The position numbers and the translations under genes were made by a program. The notes under the pieces were generated by a model that made no database searches, had not been told where the DNA came from, and saw only the letters and a program-made list of their open reading frames with translations. Positions 40,407 through 49,109 of a DNA stretch of 64,000 nt are shown piece by piece; positions within the stretch are counted from its first letter, which is position 1; each line of letters begins with the position of its first letter. The stretch comes from JAJUJL01 sp041736465 (GTDB lineage Bacteria; Chloroflexota; Anaerolineae; Anaerolineales; UBA4823): contig JBGSTO010000462.1 in assembly GCA_041736465.1 (NCBI GenBank), positions 1-64,000 on the forward strand, given 5' to 3'.

Positions 40407-41285
40407 ATGACTGCGAAAATTTTACGCCAGCTGCTTGAGAAACCAAACATCCTGGTCGCACCGGGCGCGGTGGATGCGCTGACCGGTCGCCTGATCGAAG
40501 ACGCCGGCTTCGAAGCCGTCTATGCTTCTGGAGCGGGCATCGCCAACGCGCAGTTTGGTTTGCCGGATATCGGGCTGATCACCATGAGCGAGATGATCGA
40601 ATCGATCGGTCGCATCGTAAAAGCGGTGAGCATTCCGGTGATCGCCGATGCCGATACGGGCTACGGCAGCGCGCTGAACGTGATTCGCGCCGTGCAGGTC
40701 TACGAAGATGCGGGCGTGGCTGCCATCCAGCTGGAAGATCAGGTTACCCCCAAAAAGTGCGGTCATTTCAGCGGCAAGGAAGTCATTCCGGCGGAAGAAA
40801 TGGTGCAGAAGATCCACGCCGCCATCAAGGCGCGCCATGAGATGCTGATCGTAGCCCGTACGGACAGCCTCGCCACCCATGGGTTGGATGAAGCGATCCA
40901 GCGGGCAAAATTGTACGCCCAGGCGGGGGCAGACCTGATATTCGTCGAAGCGCCCACCCAGCGCGACCAGATTGCCGCCCTGCCGAAGCAGATCGCCGCT
41001 CCGCTGCTGTTCAATATGACCGAAGGCGCCCGGACACCGGTCATCGGGCATGATGAGCTGCAGGAGATGGGCTACCGGGTTGTCATTCACCCCAACCTTG
41101 CCATGCGCATCGCCGCCCGCGCGGTGCAGAGCGCGCTTGCCGTGCTACAGAAGACCAGGTCCAGCGAGCTGCTGGTACCGTCCATGCTGGATTGGGACGA
41201 GCGGCAGCGCCTGGTGCGGCTGCCCGAGTGGGATGCGCTGGACCATGAATTGAGCCGTTCTGTTCCCAGAGCGGTTTCAAGATAA
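40407..41285 (+). CDS. Isocitrate lyase/PEP-mutase superfamily lyase (2-methylisocitrate lyase-like)
   Basis: A 292-residue enzyme. VAPGAVDALTGRLIEDAGFEAVYASGAGIA starts the barrel, PVIADADTGYGSALNVIRAVQVYEDAGVAAIQLEDQ holds the metal-binding acids, and KKCGH (Cys118) is the catalytic loop of isocitrate and methylisocitrate lyases, absent from phosphonopyruvate enzymes. It therefore probably splits a C-C bond in a 2-methylisocitrate, dimethylmalate or similar acid to yield pyruvate or glyoxylate plus a dicarboxylate. A transport cassette and PrpD-like gene follow, which fits such a role. Confidence 0.88.
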   Translation: MTAKILRQLLEKPNILVAPGAVDALTGRLIEDAGFEAVYASGAGIANAQFGLPDIGLITMSEMIESIGRIVKAVSIPVIADADTGYGSALNVIRAVQVYEDAGVAAIQLEDQVTPKKCGHFSGKEVIPAEEMVQKIHAAIKARHEMLIVARTDSLATHGLDEAIQRAKLYAQAGADLIFVEAPTQRDQIAALPKQIAAPLLFNMTEGARTPVIGHDELQEMGYRVVIHPNLAMRIAARAVQSALAVLQKTRSSELLVPSMLDWDERQRLVRLPEWDALDHELSRSVPRAVSR

Positions 41286-41308
41286 CCCTTTTCCCCAAGG
41301 AGGAAGAA

Positions 41309-42517
41309 ATGTCTCGAAAGTTGTACAGTATCCTATCCCTGCTGCTGCTGGCTGCCATGCTGCTGACCGCATGCGGCGGCGCAGCAACCCAACCGCCCGC
41401 TGCCGCCACCGAACCGCCCGCTGCGGCAACCGAGATGCCGGCTGCGAATCCCCTGGCGGAGTATGGTTTGCCCGACTACTATCCTGCCGAATACATCAGC
41501 GTGGTCGAAGGCTCGCAGCAGGAAATGCAAACCGTTTCCGACGGGCTGATTGTGTATTCGATCATGGGCGAAAGCAACTGGGCGCCTGTTCTGGCAGCCT
41601 TCTATGCCAAATTCCCCTGGATGCAGGATAAGGTGACTGCCCTCGACCTGGGCTCCTACGAAGTCTTCGAGCGCTACTACTCCGAATCTGCCAGCAACGC
41701 CCGTACCGGCGACATGATCATCACCTCCAGCTATGATGCCTGGCAGGAATTCATCGCCAAGGGCAACCTGGTTGAATACACTTCTCCCGAGGATGCCTAC
41801 GTTCCGGATTGGTCGAAGCTCACCAATGGCATGTACACCTTCTCCAGCGACCCGATGATCCTGATCTACAACAAGCAGCTTGTGGCAAGCCCGCCAGCCT
41901 CTTTGGCTGACCTGGCGGCCCTGATCACTGCCGACACCGCAGCCTATAAGGGCAAAGTGACCACCTACGATGTGCTAACCAATGCCACCGGTTTCGCCAT
42001 CAACTGGTTCTGGTTAAAGAATGCCGGCGAGCCCGGCTGGGAAACGCTCGCCCAGATCGGCCAGTCTACCCCCACACGCCAAAGCTCCGCCGGCAACATG
42101 GTCAACGCGGTCATCTCGGGTGAAGCGCTGGCTGGCTACTTCGTCTCCGCCATCTCGGTGTTCCCCAAGTTCCCGGATGCCGAACCGGTGCTGGGATGGA
42201 GCTATATCACCGACGGGCAGCCAATTCTGGTGCGCGGCCAGGCGATCACCGCTGCAGCCAAGGCTCCTAACTCAGCCAAGCTGCTGATGGACTTCGTTCT
42301 CTCCGCTGAAGGTCAGATCGCCGTCTCTCAAGGCGGATTGACTGCCTACCGCGATGACATGGCCAGCCAGGCAGACCGGCATCTATCTGCCATCACCGAG
42401 GCCGTTGGCGCCGACAACATGGTGTACTTCTCCCTCGATCCTGAACTGCTCGACCAGGCTGCAAAGGATGCCTTCCTGGAGCGCTGGGATACCACGGTTC
42501 CCGCTCCTTCTCAATAA
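41309..42517 (+). CDS. Fbp/Afu-type ABC substrate-binding lipoprotein
   Basis: A 402-residue lipoprotein: signal SRKLYSILSLLLLAAMLLTAC (lipobox LTAC), Ala/Pro/Thr spacer with tandem PPAAATE units, then a binding-protein fold of the iron/thiamine/polyamine group (SDGLIVYSIMGESNWAPVLAAFYAKFP, DMIITSSYDAWQEF, SSDPMILIYNKQLV, TTYDVLTNATGFAINWFWLKN). This class includes iron, phosphonate, sugar-phosphate and possibly carboxylate binders. The tyrosine pairs used by true Fe(III) binders are not evident, so an organic ligand is favoured. AAGGAGG precedes the ATG. Confidence 0.87.
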   Translation: MSRKLYSILSLLLLAAMLLTACGGAATQPPAAATEPPAAATEMPAANPLAEYGLPDYYPAEYISVVEGSQQEMQTVSDGLIVYSIMGESNWAPVLAAFYAKFPWMQDKVTALDLGSYEVFERYYSESASNARTGDMIITSSYDAWQEFIAKGNLVEYTSPEDAYVPDWSKLTNGMYTFSSDPMILIYNKQLVASPPASLADLAALITADTAAYKGKVTTYDVLTNATGFAINWFWLKNAGEPGWETLAQIGQSTPTRQSSAGNMVNAVISGEALAGYFVSAISVFPKFPDAEPVLGWSYITDGQPILVRGQAITAAAKAPNSAKLLMDFVLSAEGQIAVSQGGLTAYRDDMASQADRHLSAITEAVGADNMVYFSLDPELLDQAAKDAFLERWDTTVPAPSQ

Positions 42518-42531
42518 GCATTACAATCAAT

Positions 42532-42555
42532 GGGGGAGGGTGTAAACCCTCCCCC
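42532..42555 (+). promoter_or_regulatory. Intercistronic hairpin after the binding-protein gene
   Basis: GGGGGAGGG (42532-42540) pairs perfectly with CCCTCCCCC (42547-42555) around TGTAAA. No U-run follows. It lies 15 bases after the binding-protein stop and probably protects that part of the message, as at 6855-6889. Confidence 0.65.
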
Positions 42556-42580
42556 TACCGCTTGCTCCGCAGACGCCTAA

Positions 42581-42709
42581 GGAAAAGATTGAAACACAAA
42601 GACCACAAAGGATGAATACAAAGATCGCAAAGATTTGAATAATAACCTTTGTGGACTTCGCTCCTGCTTTGTGTCCTTTGTGTTGAGCGGTTCACATCAA
42701 CAAAGGAGT
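42581..42709 (+). repeat. Repeat family C, copy 2, leader of the permease gene
   Basis: GGAAAAGATTGAAACACAAAG, ACCACAAAGGATGAATACAAAG and AACCTTTGTG match copy 1, with an extra inserted CTTTGTGTCCTTTGTG block. It ends ACATCAACAAAGGAG, placing the ribosome site five bases before ATG 42714. Confidence 0.8.
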
Positions 42710-42713
42710 GAAG

Positions 42714-44423
42714 ATGGCATCCATCACCCGGGCCGGACAGCCGCTGAAACGATCCTGGGACCGCGCCATCCAGTGGGGCGTGGTTGTCATCACTGCCATC
42801 CTGGTGGTCTTCCCCGCCTGGCCCATCCTGCTGCAGAGCGTGATGGACAGGCCTCTTTACGATAAAGCACGCGCGTTTACCCTCAATAACTTCACCAAAG
42901 TTTTCGCCAACCCGGAGCTGTACGAGGTTGTCGGCAGGACGGTCGTGTTTGGACTGGCTACTACCGCATTGTCGGTCGGTATCGGCATGCTGCTGGCGAT
43001 TTTTATCGTACGCACCAATATGCCCGGGCGGCGTTTATTAAGAAACCTGATCACCATCCCATACTATGTTTCGCCGTTGGTGCTGGCGTTCGCCTGGGGT
43101 ACGATGTACGGCCCGGCAGGCTACGTGACCATCCTCGCCCGCACCCTGCACCTACCGACCTGGAACTTATATTCATTGGGCGGCATCGTCATCGTTTCTA
43201 TGATGTACACCATGCCCTATACCTACCTGTATATCTCGGCCTCGCTGGCGCTGTCGGACCCGCAGCTTGAGTCGGCGGCTCGCATCGCAGGCGCTAACCC
43301 ATTCGTCACCCTGCTGCACATCACGGTGCCGCTGCTTCGCCCGGCGATCACGTACAGCTTTCTCTTGATCCTGGTAACCACCATGGAGCTGCTGTCCGTA
43401 CCACTCGTGCTGGGCATTCCGGTGGGCATCGAGGTGCTTTCGACTTATCTGTACAAACTTGGCATCGTGGGCGTCACCACCGATTACGGCTCGATCGCAG
43501 TGGTCTCGATCATGGTGGTGCTGCTGGTCACCGGCCTGGTCGTGCTTCAGGGGAAGCTGGTGGCGCAGGAGCGCCGTTTCGTCACCGTGGGCGGAAAGGC
43601 CACGCGTCCCAAACCGCTCGATCTGGGCGGCTGGAAGTGGTTGGTTACTAGCGCAGTGGGATTATTCATATTCATGTTCGTCATCCTGCCGCTGTTTGCA
43701 CTGATGCTGCAGGCTGTCACGCCGTTTGTTACACCCTTCATCAATCCCTTCACGATGCTGTCCACCGATAATTTCAGGGTGATCTGGGAGACCGGGACTT
43801 ACCGCCAGTCACTCTCAAACAGCCTGTTAATCGGTACTATCGGGGCGGCTATCGGCATTGTCTTCACCACCATCAGCGCCATCACTGCCTACCGCACGCG
43901 GTTCAAAGCCCGCACAGCTCTGCGCTACCTTTCGCTGTATCCACGCGCATTTCCAGGCTTGATCGTGGGGATTGGCTTTTTATGGGCCTTCCTGATGATC
44001 CCGGGCATCGGCGCCATTCGCAATACCATCTGGGTGATGATGATTGCCTTCATCATGCGCTACCTGCCGCTGGGCTTCAGCTCGATCAGCCCCTCGGTGC
44101 TGCAGATCTCTGACGAGTTGGACCGGGCAGCCCGTATTTCTGGCAGCTCGTGGTTTGGCGCTACCTGGCGGATTTTGTTCCCGATCCTGCGCCCGGCGAT
44201 GCTCTCGGGTTATTTCTTGCTCTTCATCGCTTTTCTGAAAGAATATTCGGTGGCCTTATTCTTGTTTGCCCGCGGCTCGCAGGTGATTGGCACCACCATG
44301 ATCGAGCTGTGGCGTCAGGGTAGCACCGGCCCGGTTGCTGCCCTGGCGGTGATGCAGCTTGCCATCACTGCCGTTGTGCTGTTCATCAGCCAAAAAGCTC
44401 TGGGAGTGAAGCTACATGACTAA
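42714..44423 (+). CDS. Fused double permease of an Fbp-type ABC importer
   Basis: A 569-residue membrane protein with about 12 helices in two homologous halves. Each half has an EAA loop: ESAARIAGANPFVTLLHITVPLLRP (about 185-210) and DRAARISGSSWFGATWRILFPILRP (about 470-495). This single-chain FbpB/AfuB form replaces the usual pair of permeases. It would form the whole channel for the cargo of the lipoprotein at 41309. ATG 42714 is chosen for its spacing from AAAGGAG; GTG 42708 is less likely. It overlaps the ATPase gene by eight bases. Confidence 0.92.
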   Translation: MASITRAGQPLKRSWDRAIQWGVVVITAILVVFPAWPILLQSVMDRPLYDKARAFTLNNFTKVFANPELYEVVGRTVVFGLATTALSVGIGMLLAIFIVRTNMPGRRLLRNLITIPYYVSPLVLAFAWGTMYGPAGYVTILARTLHLPTWNLYSLGGIVIVSMMYTMPYTYLYISASLALSDPQLESAARIAGANPFVTLLHITVPLLRPAITYSFLLILVTTMELLSVPLVLGIPVGIEVLSTYLYKLGIVGVTTDYGSIAVVSIMVVLLVTGLVVLQGKLVAQERRFVTVGGKATRPKPLDLGGWKWLVTSAVGLFIFMFVILPLFALMLQAVTPFVTPFINPFTMLSTDNFRVIWETGTYRQSLSNSLLIGTIGAAIGIVFTTISAITAYRTRFKARTALRYLSLYPRAFPGLIVGIGFLWAFLMIPGIGAIRNTIWVMMIAFIMRYLPLGFSSISPSVLQISDELDRAARISGSSWFGATWRILFPILRPAMLSGYFLLFIAFLKEYSVALFLFARGSQVIGTTMIELWRQGSTGPVAALAVMQLAITAVVLFISQKALGVKLHD

Positions 44424-45489
44424 TGATCTTACCATTCAAGGCCTGGTCAAAATGTTTGGCAATGTGTATGCCATCGACAATCTCTCGCTGACCGTCAAGG
44501 AAGGGCAGCTCACGACCTTGCTTGGCCCCTCGGGTTGTGGAAAAACCACTACGCTGAACTGCATTGCCGGCCTCGAAACGCCGGATGAAGGTCTGATCCG
44601 GGTGGGCGATTTTGCCCTGACCGACGTCCGCAAGGGGCGCATTCTGCCTCCGGAACAGCGCCAGCTGGGTATGGTCTTCCAGTCATACGCGCTGTGGCCC
44701 CACATGAAGGTTTTCGATAATGTTGCCTTCGCCCTGAAGCTGCAAAAAGTGCCGCGGGATGAAATCAAAAAGCGCGTCCACGAAGCCCTGGATCTGGTTG
44801 GGCTGGCAGATATGGCAGGGCGCTACCCATTCCAGCTTTCTGGTGGTCAGCAGCAGCGTGTAGCCCTGGCGCGCGCGGTGGTCACTCACCCGCGACTGCT
44901 GCTGCTCGACGAACCATTATCGAACCTGGACGCACAGATCCGTGAGTCTTCACGTGTATGGCTGCGCGCCTTGCAGCAGCGAGTGGGTATCACCACCGTT
45001 TACGTGACTCATGACCAGGCTGAAGCTTTTGCCATGTCCGACATGATCGCTGTGATGGAACGGGGTAAGCTGCTCCAGTTTGCTCCTCCTGAAGAATTGT
45101 ACGCCAGCCCGGCAACCCAATTTGTAGCGGAGTTCATCGGAGCGACCTCCTTCCTAAAAGGCGCCATCCACGCCATCAATGGAGGCCGGCTCGAGGTGCG
45201 GGTCGGATCGGGTGATATCCTGTCACTATCCGACCGCGGCGGTAGAACCTGGGCTGAAAATCAAAACGTAGTGGTGGGTATCCGCTCGGAGCGAGTTGAA
45301 ATGGCCGGCGAACAGCGGCAAAACTTGCTCAATGCCGGCATCATCATCTCCACCTATCTTGGCTCGAAATGGCAGCACGAGGTGGATACCGGCTCTGGCA
45401 AGCTGAAGGTGGAGACGGTGGATGCGGTCAGCGGCGATCGCTTGAGCTTGTACCTGCCGCCCGACTCGATCTTGCTCTTTCCTGAGTGA
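44416..45489 (+). CDS. ABC importer ATPase, Fbp/Pot type
   Basis: A 357-residue ATPase. Walker A LLGPSGCGKTTTLNCIAGLE, Q-loop MVFQSYALWPHM, signature QLSGGQQQRVALARAVV, Walker B LLLLDEPLSNLDAQIRES and the switch His VYVTHDQAEAFAM are all intact. A TOBE-type domain follows from about residue 240 (KGAIHAINGGRLEVRVGSGD, VVVGIRSERVEM). This is the ATPase of the ferric/spermidine/thiamine importer class, matching the permease and binding protein encoded before it. Confidence 0.94.
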   Translation: MTNDLTIQGLVKMFGNVYAIDNLSLTVKEGQLTTLLGPSGCGKTTTLNCIAGLETPDEGLIRVGDFALTDVRKGRILPPEQRQLGMVFQSYALWPHMKVFDNVAFALKLQKVPRDEIKKRVHEALDLVGLADMAGRYPFQLSGGQQQRVALARAVVTHPRLLLLDEPLSNLDAQIRESSRVWLRALQQRVGITTVYVTHDQAEAFAMSDMIAVMERGKLLQFAPPEELYASPATQFVAEFIGATSFLKGAIHAINGGRLEVRVGSGDILSLSDRGGRTWAENQNVVVGIRSERVEMAGEQRQNLLNAGIIISTYLGSKWQHEVDTGSGKLKVETVDAVSGDRLSLYLPPDSILLFPE

Positions 45490-45536
45490 CTCAGACGAGG
45501 CCAGGCATCCCAGCTAAAAACCAGGAATAATCATCG

Positions 45537-46967
45537 ATGCCCCTGCGACCAGACCCCGACCCAGAACTGTCAGCGATAGCCGCTTACGTAGGCGGTCACG
45601 GCCCGCACAGCGATCTGGCTATGGAGACGGCGCGCTACGCATTGATGGATTCCCTCGGCTGCGCCATGCTGGCGCTGAATTTCCCGGATTGCACCAGGCT
45701 GCTTGGCCCGGTTGTGCCTGGGATGTTGACCCCAAATGGGGCGCGCGTGCCCGGCACTGCATTTGTGCTGGATCCAGTGGCTGCTGCATTCAATTTAGGC
45801 GCTCTCATCTGCTGGCTGGATTACAACGATACCTGGCTGGCTGCCGAATGGGCGCACCCTTCAGATAACTTTGGCGCCATCTTGCCGCTTGCCGATTATC
45901 TCAGCCGCGTGCGCAGTGCGGGGGGGGCTGCGCCGCTGGTGATGCGGACTGTGCTGGATGCGGCGATCAAGGCTTACGAAATCCAGGGCGTGCTGGCGCT
46001 GGAGAACAGCTTCAACCGCGTTGGTCTGGATCATGTAGTACTGGTCAAGGTTGCGTCTACCGCCGTAGCAGTGCACCTGCTGGGCGGCGACGAAGACGCC
46101 ATCATCCGGGCGCTGTCGCTCGCCTGGGTGGATGGACAGGCGCTGCGCACCTACCGCCATGTACCCAACACCGGCTCGCGCAAATCCTGGGCTGCAGGCG
46201 ATGCCGCCAGCCGGGCGATCTGGCTGGCGCTGCTGGCGCTGCGCGGCGAGATGGGATATCCCTCCGCGCTAACTGCGCCTGAGTGGGGCTTTTACGATGT
46301 GCTGTTCAGGGGGCAGCCTTTCAAGTTCCAGCGTGACTATGGCGACTACGTCATGGAAAACGTGCTGTTCAAGATTTCCTTCCCGGCTGAGTTCCATGCC
46401 CAGACGGCGGCGGAATGCGCCATGCTGCTGCACCCGCTGGTGCGCGACCGCCTGGATGAGATCGACCGCGTGATCATAACGACCCAGCAATCAGCCATTC
46501 GCATCATCGACAAGACCGGTCCGCTGCACAATCCGGCTGACCGCGACCACTGCCTGCAGTACGTGACTGCAGTACCGCTCATATTTGGACGTTTGATCGC
46601 CGAAGACTATGAGGATGAGGTGGCAGCCGACCCGCGCATCGATCGCCTGCGGGATAAGATGCAGGTGGTAGAGGATACACGCTTCAGCGCCGAGTACCTG
46701 GACCCAGATAAACGTTCCATCGCCAATGCGGTGCAGGTTTTCTTTCGCGATGGCACTGCCACGCCGCAGGTCGCAGTAGAATACCCCACCGGTCACCGGC
46801 GGCGGCGGGTGGAGGGCATCCCACTGTTGGTGGAGAAGTTCGAGCGCAATCTGACCACGCGCTTCTCATCCGGTAAGGTGGCGGAGCTGCTGGAGATCTT
46901 CTCCGACAGGGGAAAGCTGGAATCGATGCCGGTTAACGTATTCATCGACCATTGGGTAGTGGATTAA
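45537..46967 (+). CDS. MmgE/PrpD-family dehydratase
   Basis: A 476-residue protein. METARYALMDSLGCAMLAL, AAFNLGALICWLDYNDTWLAAEWAHPSDNFGAILPLADYLS and HTAAECAMLLHP-like sequence (HAQTAAECAMLLHP) mark the MmgE/PrpD fold, in which the DxND and HP residues line the active site. Family members dehydrate 2-methylcitrate (PrpD) or decarboxylate cis-aconitate to itaconate (CAD/IRG1). Next to an ICL-like lyase and a citrate-synthase-like lyase, action on a citrate-type tricarboxylate is likely, but classic PrpD is a little longer and the methylcitrate cycle is incomplete here. Confidence 0.9.
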   Translation: MPLRPDPDPELSAIAAYVGGHGPHSDLAMETARYALMDSLGCAMLALNFPDCTRLLGPVVPGMLTPNGARVPGTAFVLDPVAAAFNLGALICWLDYNDTWLAAEWAHPSDNFGAILPLADYLSRVRSAGGAAPLVMRTVLDAAIKAYEIQGVLALENSFNRVGLDHVVLVKVASTAVAVHLLGGDEDAIIRALSLAWVDGQALRTYRHVPNTGSRKSWAAGDAASRAIWLALLALRGEMGYPSALTAPEWGFYDVLFRGQPFKFQRDYGDYVMENVLFKISFPAEFHAQTAAECAMLLHPLVRDRLDEIDRVIITTQQSAIRIIDKTGPLHNPADRDHCLQYVTAVPLIFGRLIAEDYEDEVAADPRIDRLRDKMQVVEDTRFSAEYLDPDKRSIANAVQVFFRDGTATPQVAVEYPTGHRRRRVEGIPLLVEKFERNLTTRFSSGKVAELLEIFSDRGKLESMPVNVFIDHWVVD

Positions 46968-46977
46968 CCTGGTTTTA

Positions 46978-47035
46978 GGTAAGAAAAGAATACTCTGCGT
47001 TCTATGCGGCTCTGCGTGAGAATGTCTTAGGGAGT
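46978..47035 (+). repeat. Degenerate family C-like leader before the CoA-transferase
   Basis: GAAAAGAATACTCTGCGTTC, TGCGGCTCTGCGTGAGAATG and TTAGGGAGTC form a CTCTGCG-type version of the CACAAAG repeats and end in a GGGAG ribosome site before ATG 47039. Confidence 0.45.
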
Positions 47036-47038
47036 CTT

Positions 47039-48262
47039 ATGAGACCATTGGAAGGTTTGCGAGTTCTGGATCTGTCCCGGCTGGTTGCCGGAGGGATGAC
47101 CGGCATGCTGCTTGCCGATTTCGGTGCGGAAGTGGTTAAGGTGGAGCAACCCGGCGTTGGCGATCCGTTGCGCACCTGGACGACTGAGGGGCAGCCCTTC
47201 TGGTGGAAGGTATATGGGCGCAGCAAAACCTGTATCACTCTGAACATTCGCTCAGAAGAAGGTATGCAGCTGTTTAAGTCCATGCTGCCCTCATTCGATG
47301 TGCTGATTGAGTCGTTCATTCCCGGAACGATGGAGAGCTGGGGTCTGGATTGGGATGTGCTGCACGTCCTGCACCCGGGTTTGGTCTGGATGCGTATATC
47401 CGGCTGGGGGCAGAGCGGCCCGGGCAGCCAGCGGCCGGGCTTCGGCACGCTGGTGGAAGCCGCTACCGGATTGGCTGCCATGACAGGTGAGCTAAACGGC
47501 CCTCCGCTGCTGCCCAGCTTTCCCCTGGCGGATATGGTTTCGGGGCTGTATGCTTGCAGTGCGATTATGTTTGCGCTCTACCATCGCGACAGACACGGCG
47601 GAGAAGGGCAGATAATTGACGTGGCTCTATTCGAATCGCTGTTCTCGACGCTGGGCCCGCTGGCGGCAGAATACGCAACCCTAGGTAAGGTGCGTCTGCG
47701 CCAGGGCAGCCGCTCGCGCAATGCCGGGCCGCGCGGCGCGTACCAAACGGCGGATGGAGAATGGATTGCGGTCTCGGGTTCGACACCCAAGATGGCAGAG
47801 AACTTCCTGCGCAGCTATGGGTTGAGCGATATGCTCGATGACGAGCGCTTTGCCACCAACGAGGCGCGCGTACGGCATGCTGCCGAGCTTGATGCCGCGA
47901 TCGCGGCAGCTATCGGCATACGCAGCCTGGCGGAAAACAAGGAGATCATCCGGCAGAACAAGCTGACCGCCATCCACGTACAGACCATCGCCGACATCGC
48001 TCGCGACCCGCACTGGCAGGAGCGGGAGCTCACGGTGGATGTGAGCGAAGAGGTGGGCAGTGTCCTCGGACATACCGGCGGTGTCGCCGGGCAACCTGGC
48101 GTTGTGCGTATGCACAATGTTTTCCCACGCCTGAGCGGAACGCCGGGCGAAATCCGTTGGGTGGGCGGCGAGCTTGGCGCCCACAACGACCAGTTCTATG
48201 CCAGACAGTTTGGATTGCCGGTAGAAGATATCCAGGCGCTGCGCGATAAAGGAATTTTATAA
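47039..48262 (+). CDS. CaiB/BaiF-family (class III) CoA-transferase
   Basis: A 407-residue enzyme. It opens RPLEGLRVLDLSRLVAGGMTGMLLADFGAEVVKVEQPGVGDPLR, the family signature; the catalytic Asp lies in SFPLADMVSGLYACSAIMFAL (about residue 163), and QIIDVALFESLFSTLGPLAAEY follows. These enzymes move CoA from one carboxylic acid ester to another. With the lyase encoded next, it would load CoA onto the substrate to be cleaved, as in citrate, citramalate, itaconate or oxalate pathways. Strong Shine-Dalgarno upstream. Confidence 0.93.
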   Translation: MRPLEGLRVLDLSRLVAGGMTGMLLADFGAEVVKVEQPGVGDPLRTWTTEGQPFWWKVYGRSKTCITLNIRSEEGMQLFKSMLPSFDVLIESFIPGTMESWGLDWDVLHVLHPGLVWMRISGWGQSGPGSQRPGFGTLVEAATGLAAMTGELNGPPLLPSFPLADMVSGLYACSAIMFALYHRDRHGGEGQIIDVALFESLFSTLGPLAAEYATLGKVRLRQGSRSRNAGPRGAYQTADGEWIAVSGSTPKMAENFLRSYGLSDMLDDERFATNEARVRHAAELDAAIAAAIGIRSLAENKEIIRQNKLTAIHVQTIADIARDPHWQERELTVDVSEEVGSVLGHTGGVAGQPGVVRMHNVFPRLSGTPGEIRWVGGELGAHNDQFYARQFGLPVEDIQALRDKGIL

Positions 48263-48288
48263 ATTTTTTGTGGATCAAGGAGTCTCTC

Positions 48289-49056
48289 ATGGAACCCTGG
48301 CGGACAGCAATCACCACTCATGATGAAACACATATCTGGGTGAAGGGCTATGATGTCACTCACCTGATGACCGCCCACACTTTCAGCGATACGATCTTCT
48401 TACTTTACAAAGAACGGCTGCCCAACTCGTCCGAACGCCAGCTTCTGGATGCCATCCTGTCCGCCAGCGCCGACCACGGACCCGGCTCGCCATCGGCTGC
48501 GGCAGCACGCATCGCGGCTTCGGGCAACCGCGAGTCTTTCTCGGCGGCAATCGCTGCCGGCATCCTTGCCATCGGCGACGCGCATGGCGGTGCGGGCGAG
48601 GCATGCATGCAAATGATCGCCGGTGGGGTGGGATTGGCGCAGCGCGAGTCGATTTCGATACGGGAGGCCGCCGGACGGGTGCTTGCAGAGACCCGGGCGC
48701 AAGGCAAGCGGCTGCCCGGGATGGGGCACCGCACCCATTCCACAGACCCACGCGCCAGCGTGTTGTTCGAGATCGCCCACCAGGGCGGGCTGGCGGGAGA
48801 TGGGGTGGCTTTCTTGCAGGCGCTGGAAGACCTGGCACGCGAGCAGATTAAGCCCTTGCCGGTGAATGTGGACGGCGCCATCGCCGCCGTGCTCTTTGAT
48901 CTTGGTTTTCCACCACCTGCCGGTAAACTGCTCTTCATCATTGGGCGGGTTGCCGGTCTCACCGTCGAGGTGTTGGAAGAATATACGCGCGAGAAACCGA
49001 TGCGCGTCAAAATCCCGGTCGTTTATGACGGACCAGCACCAAAGGAAACGGATTAA
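48289..49056 (+). CDS. Stand-alone citryl-CoA lyase-like short citrate synthase
   Basis: A 255-residue protein, much shorter than citrate synthase (about 370-430). EPWRTAITTHDETHIWVKGYDVTHLMTAHTFSDTIFLLYKERLP lacks the usual N-terminal domain; SADHGPGSPSAAAARIAASG, GILAIGDAHGGAGEACMQ and GMGHRTHSTDPRA are the active-site segments with the three His and Asp-type loops of the superfamily. This matches bacterial citryl-CoA lyases and the C-terminal domain of ATP-citrate lyase, which split citryl-CoA to acetyl-CoA and oxaloacetate. The start at 48289 follows AAGGAG; the TTG at 48268 is inside that leader. Its partner is the CoA-transferase just before. Confidence 0.88.
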   Translation: MEPWRTAITTHDETHIWVKGYDVTHLMTAHTFSDTIFLLYKERLPNSSERQLLDAILSASADHGPGSPSAAAARIAASGNRESFSAAIAAGILAIGDAHGGAGEACMQMIAGGVGLAQRESISIREAAGRVLAETRAQGKRLPGMGHRTHSTDPRASVLFEIAHQGGLAGDGVAFLQALEDLAREQIKPLPVNVDGAIAAVLFDLGFPPPAGKLLFIIGRVAGLTVEVLEEYTREKPMRVKIPVVYDGPAPKETD

Positions 49057-49109
49057 CGTTTGTCACTCTGTACGCAGCAAGGCATCTGCCTGTTGGTTGA
49101 AAGGGCGCC

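Noticed and set aside
41309..45489. Ferric iron importer
   Set aside because: The cassette has the Fbp architecture, but it is embedded among carboxylate enzymes and the binding protein lacks an evident Tyr-Tyr iron site, so an organic ligand is more likely.
40407..49056. Simple methylcitrate cycle for propionate
   Set aside because: PrpD-like and lyase genes are present, but full-length methylcitrate synthase, AcnD/PrpF or propionyl-CoA synthetase are not, and a CoA-transferase, a short citryl-CoA lyase and an importer are included.
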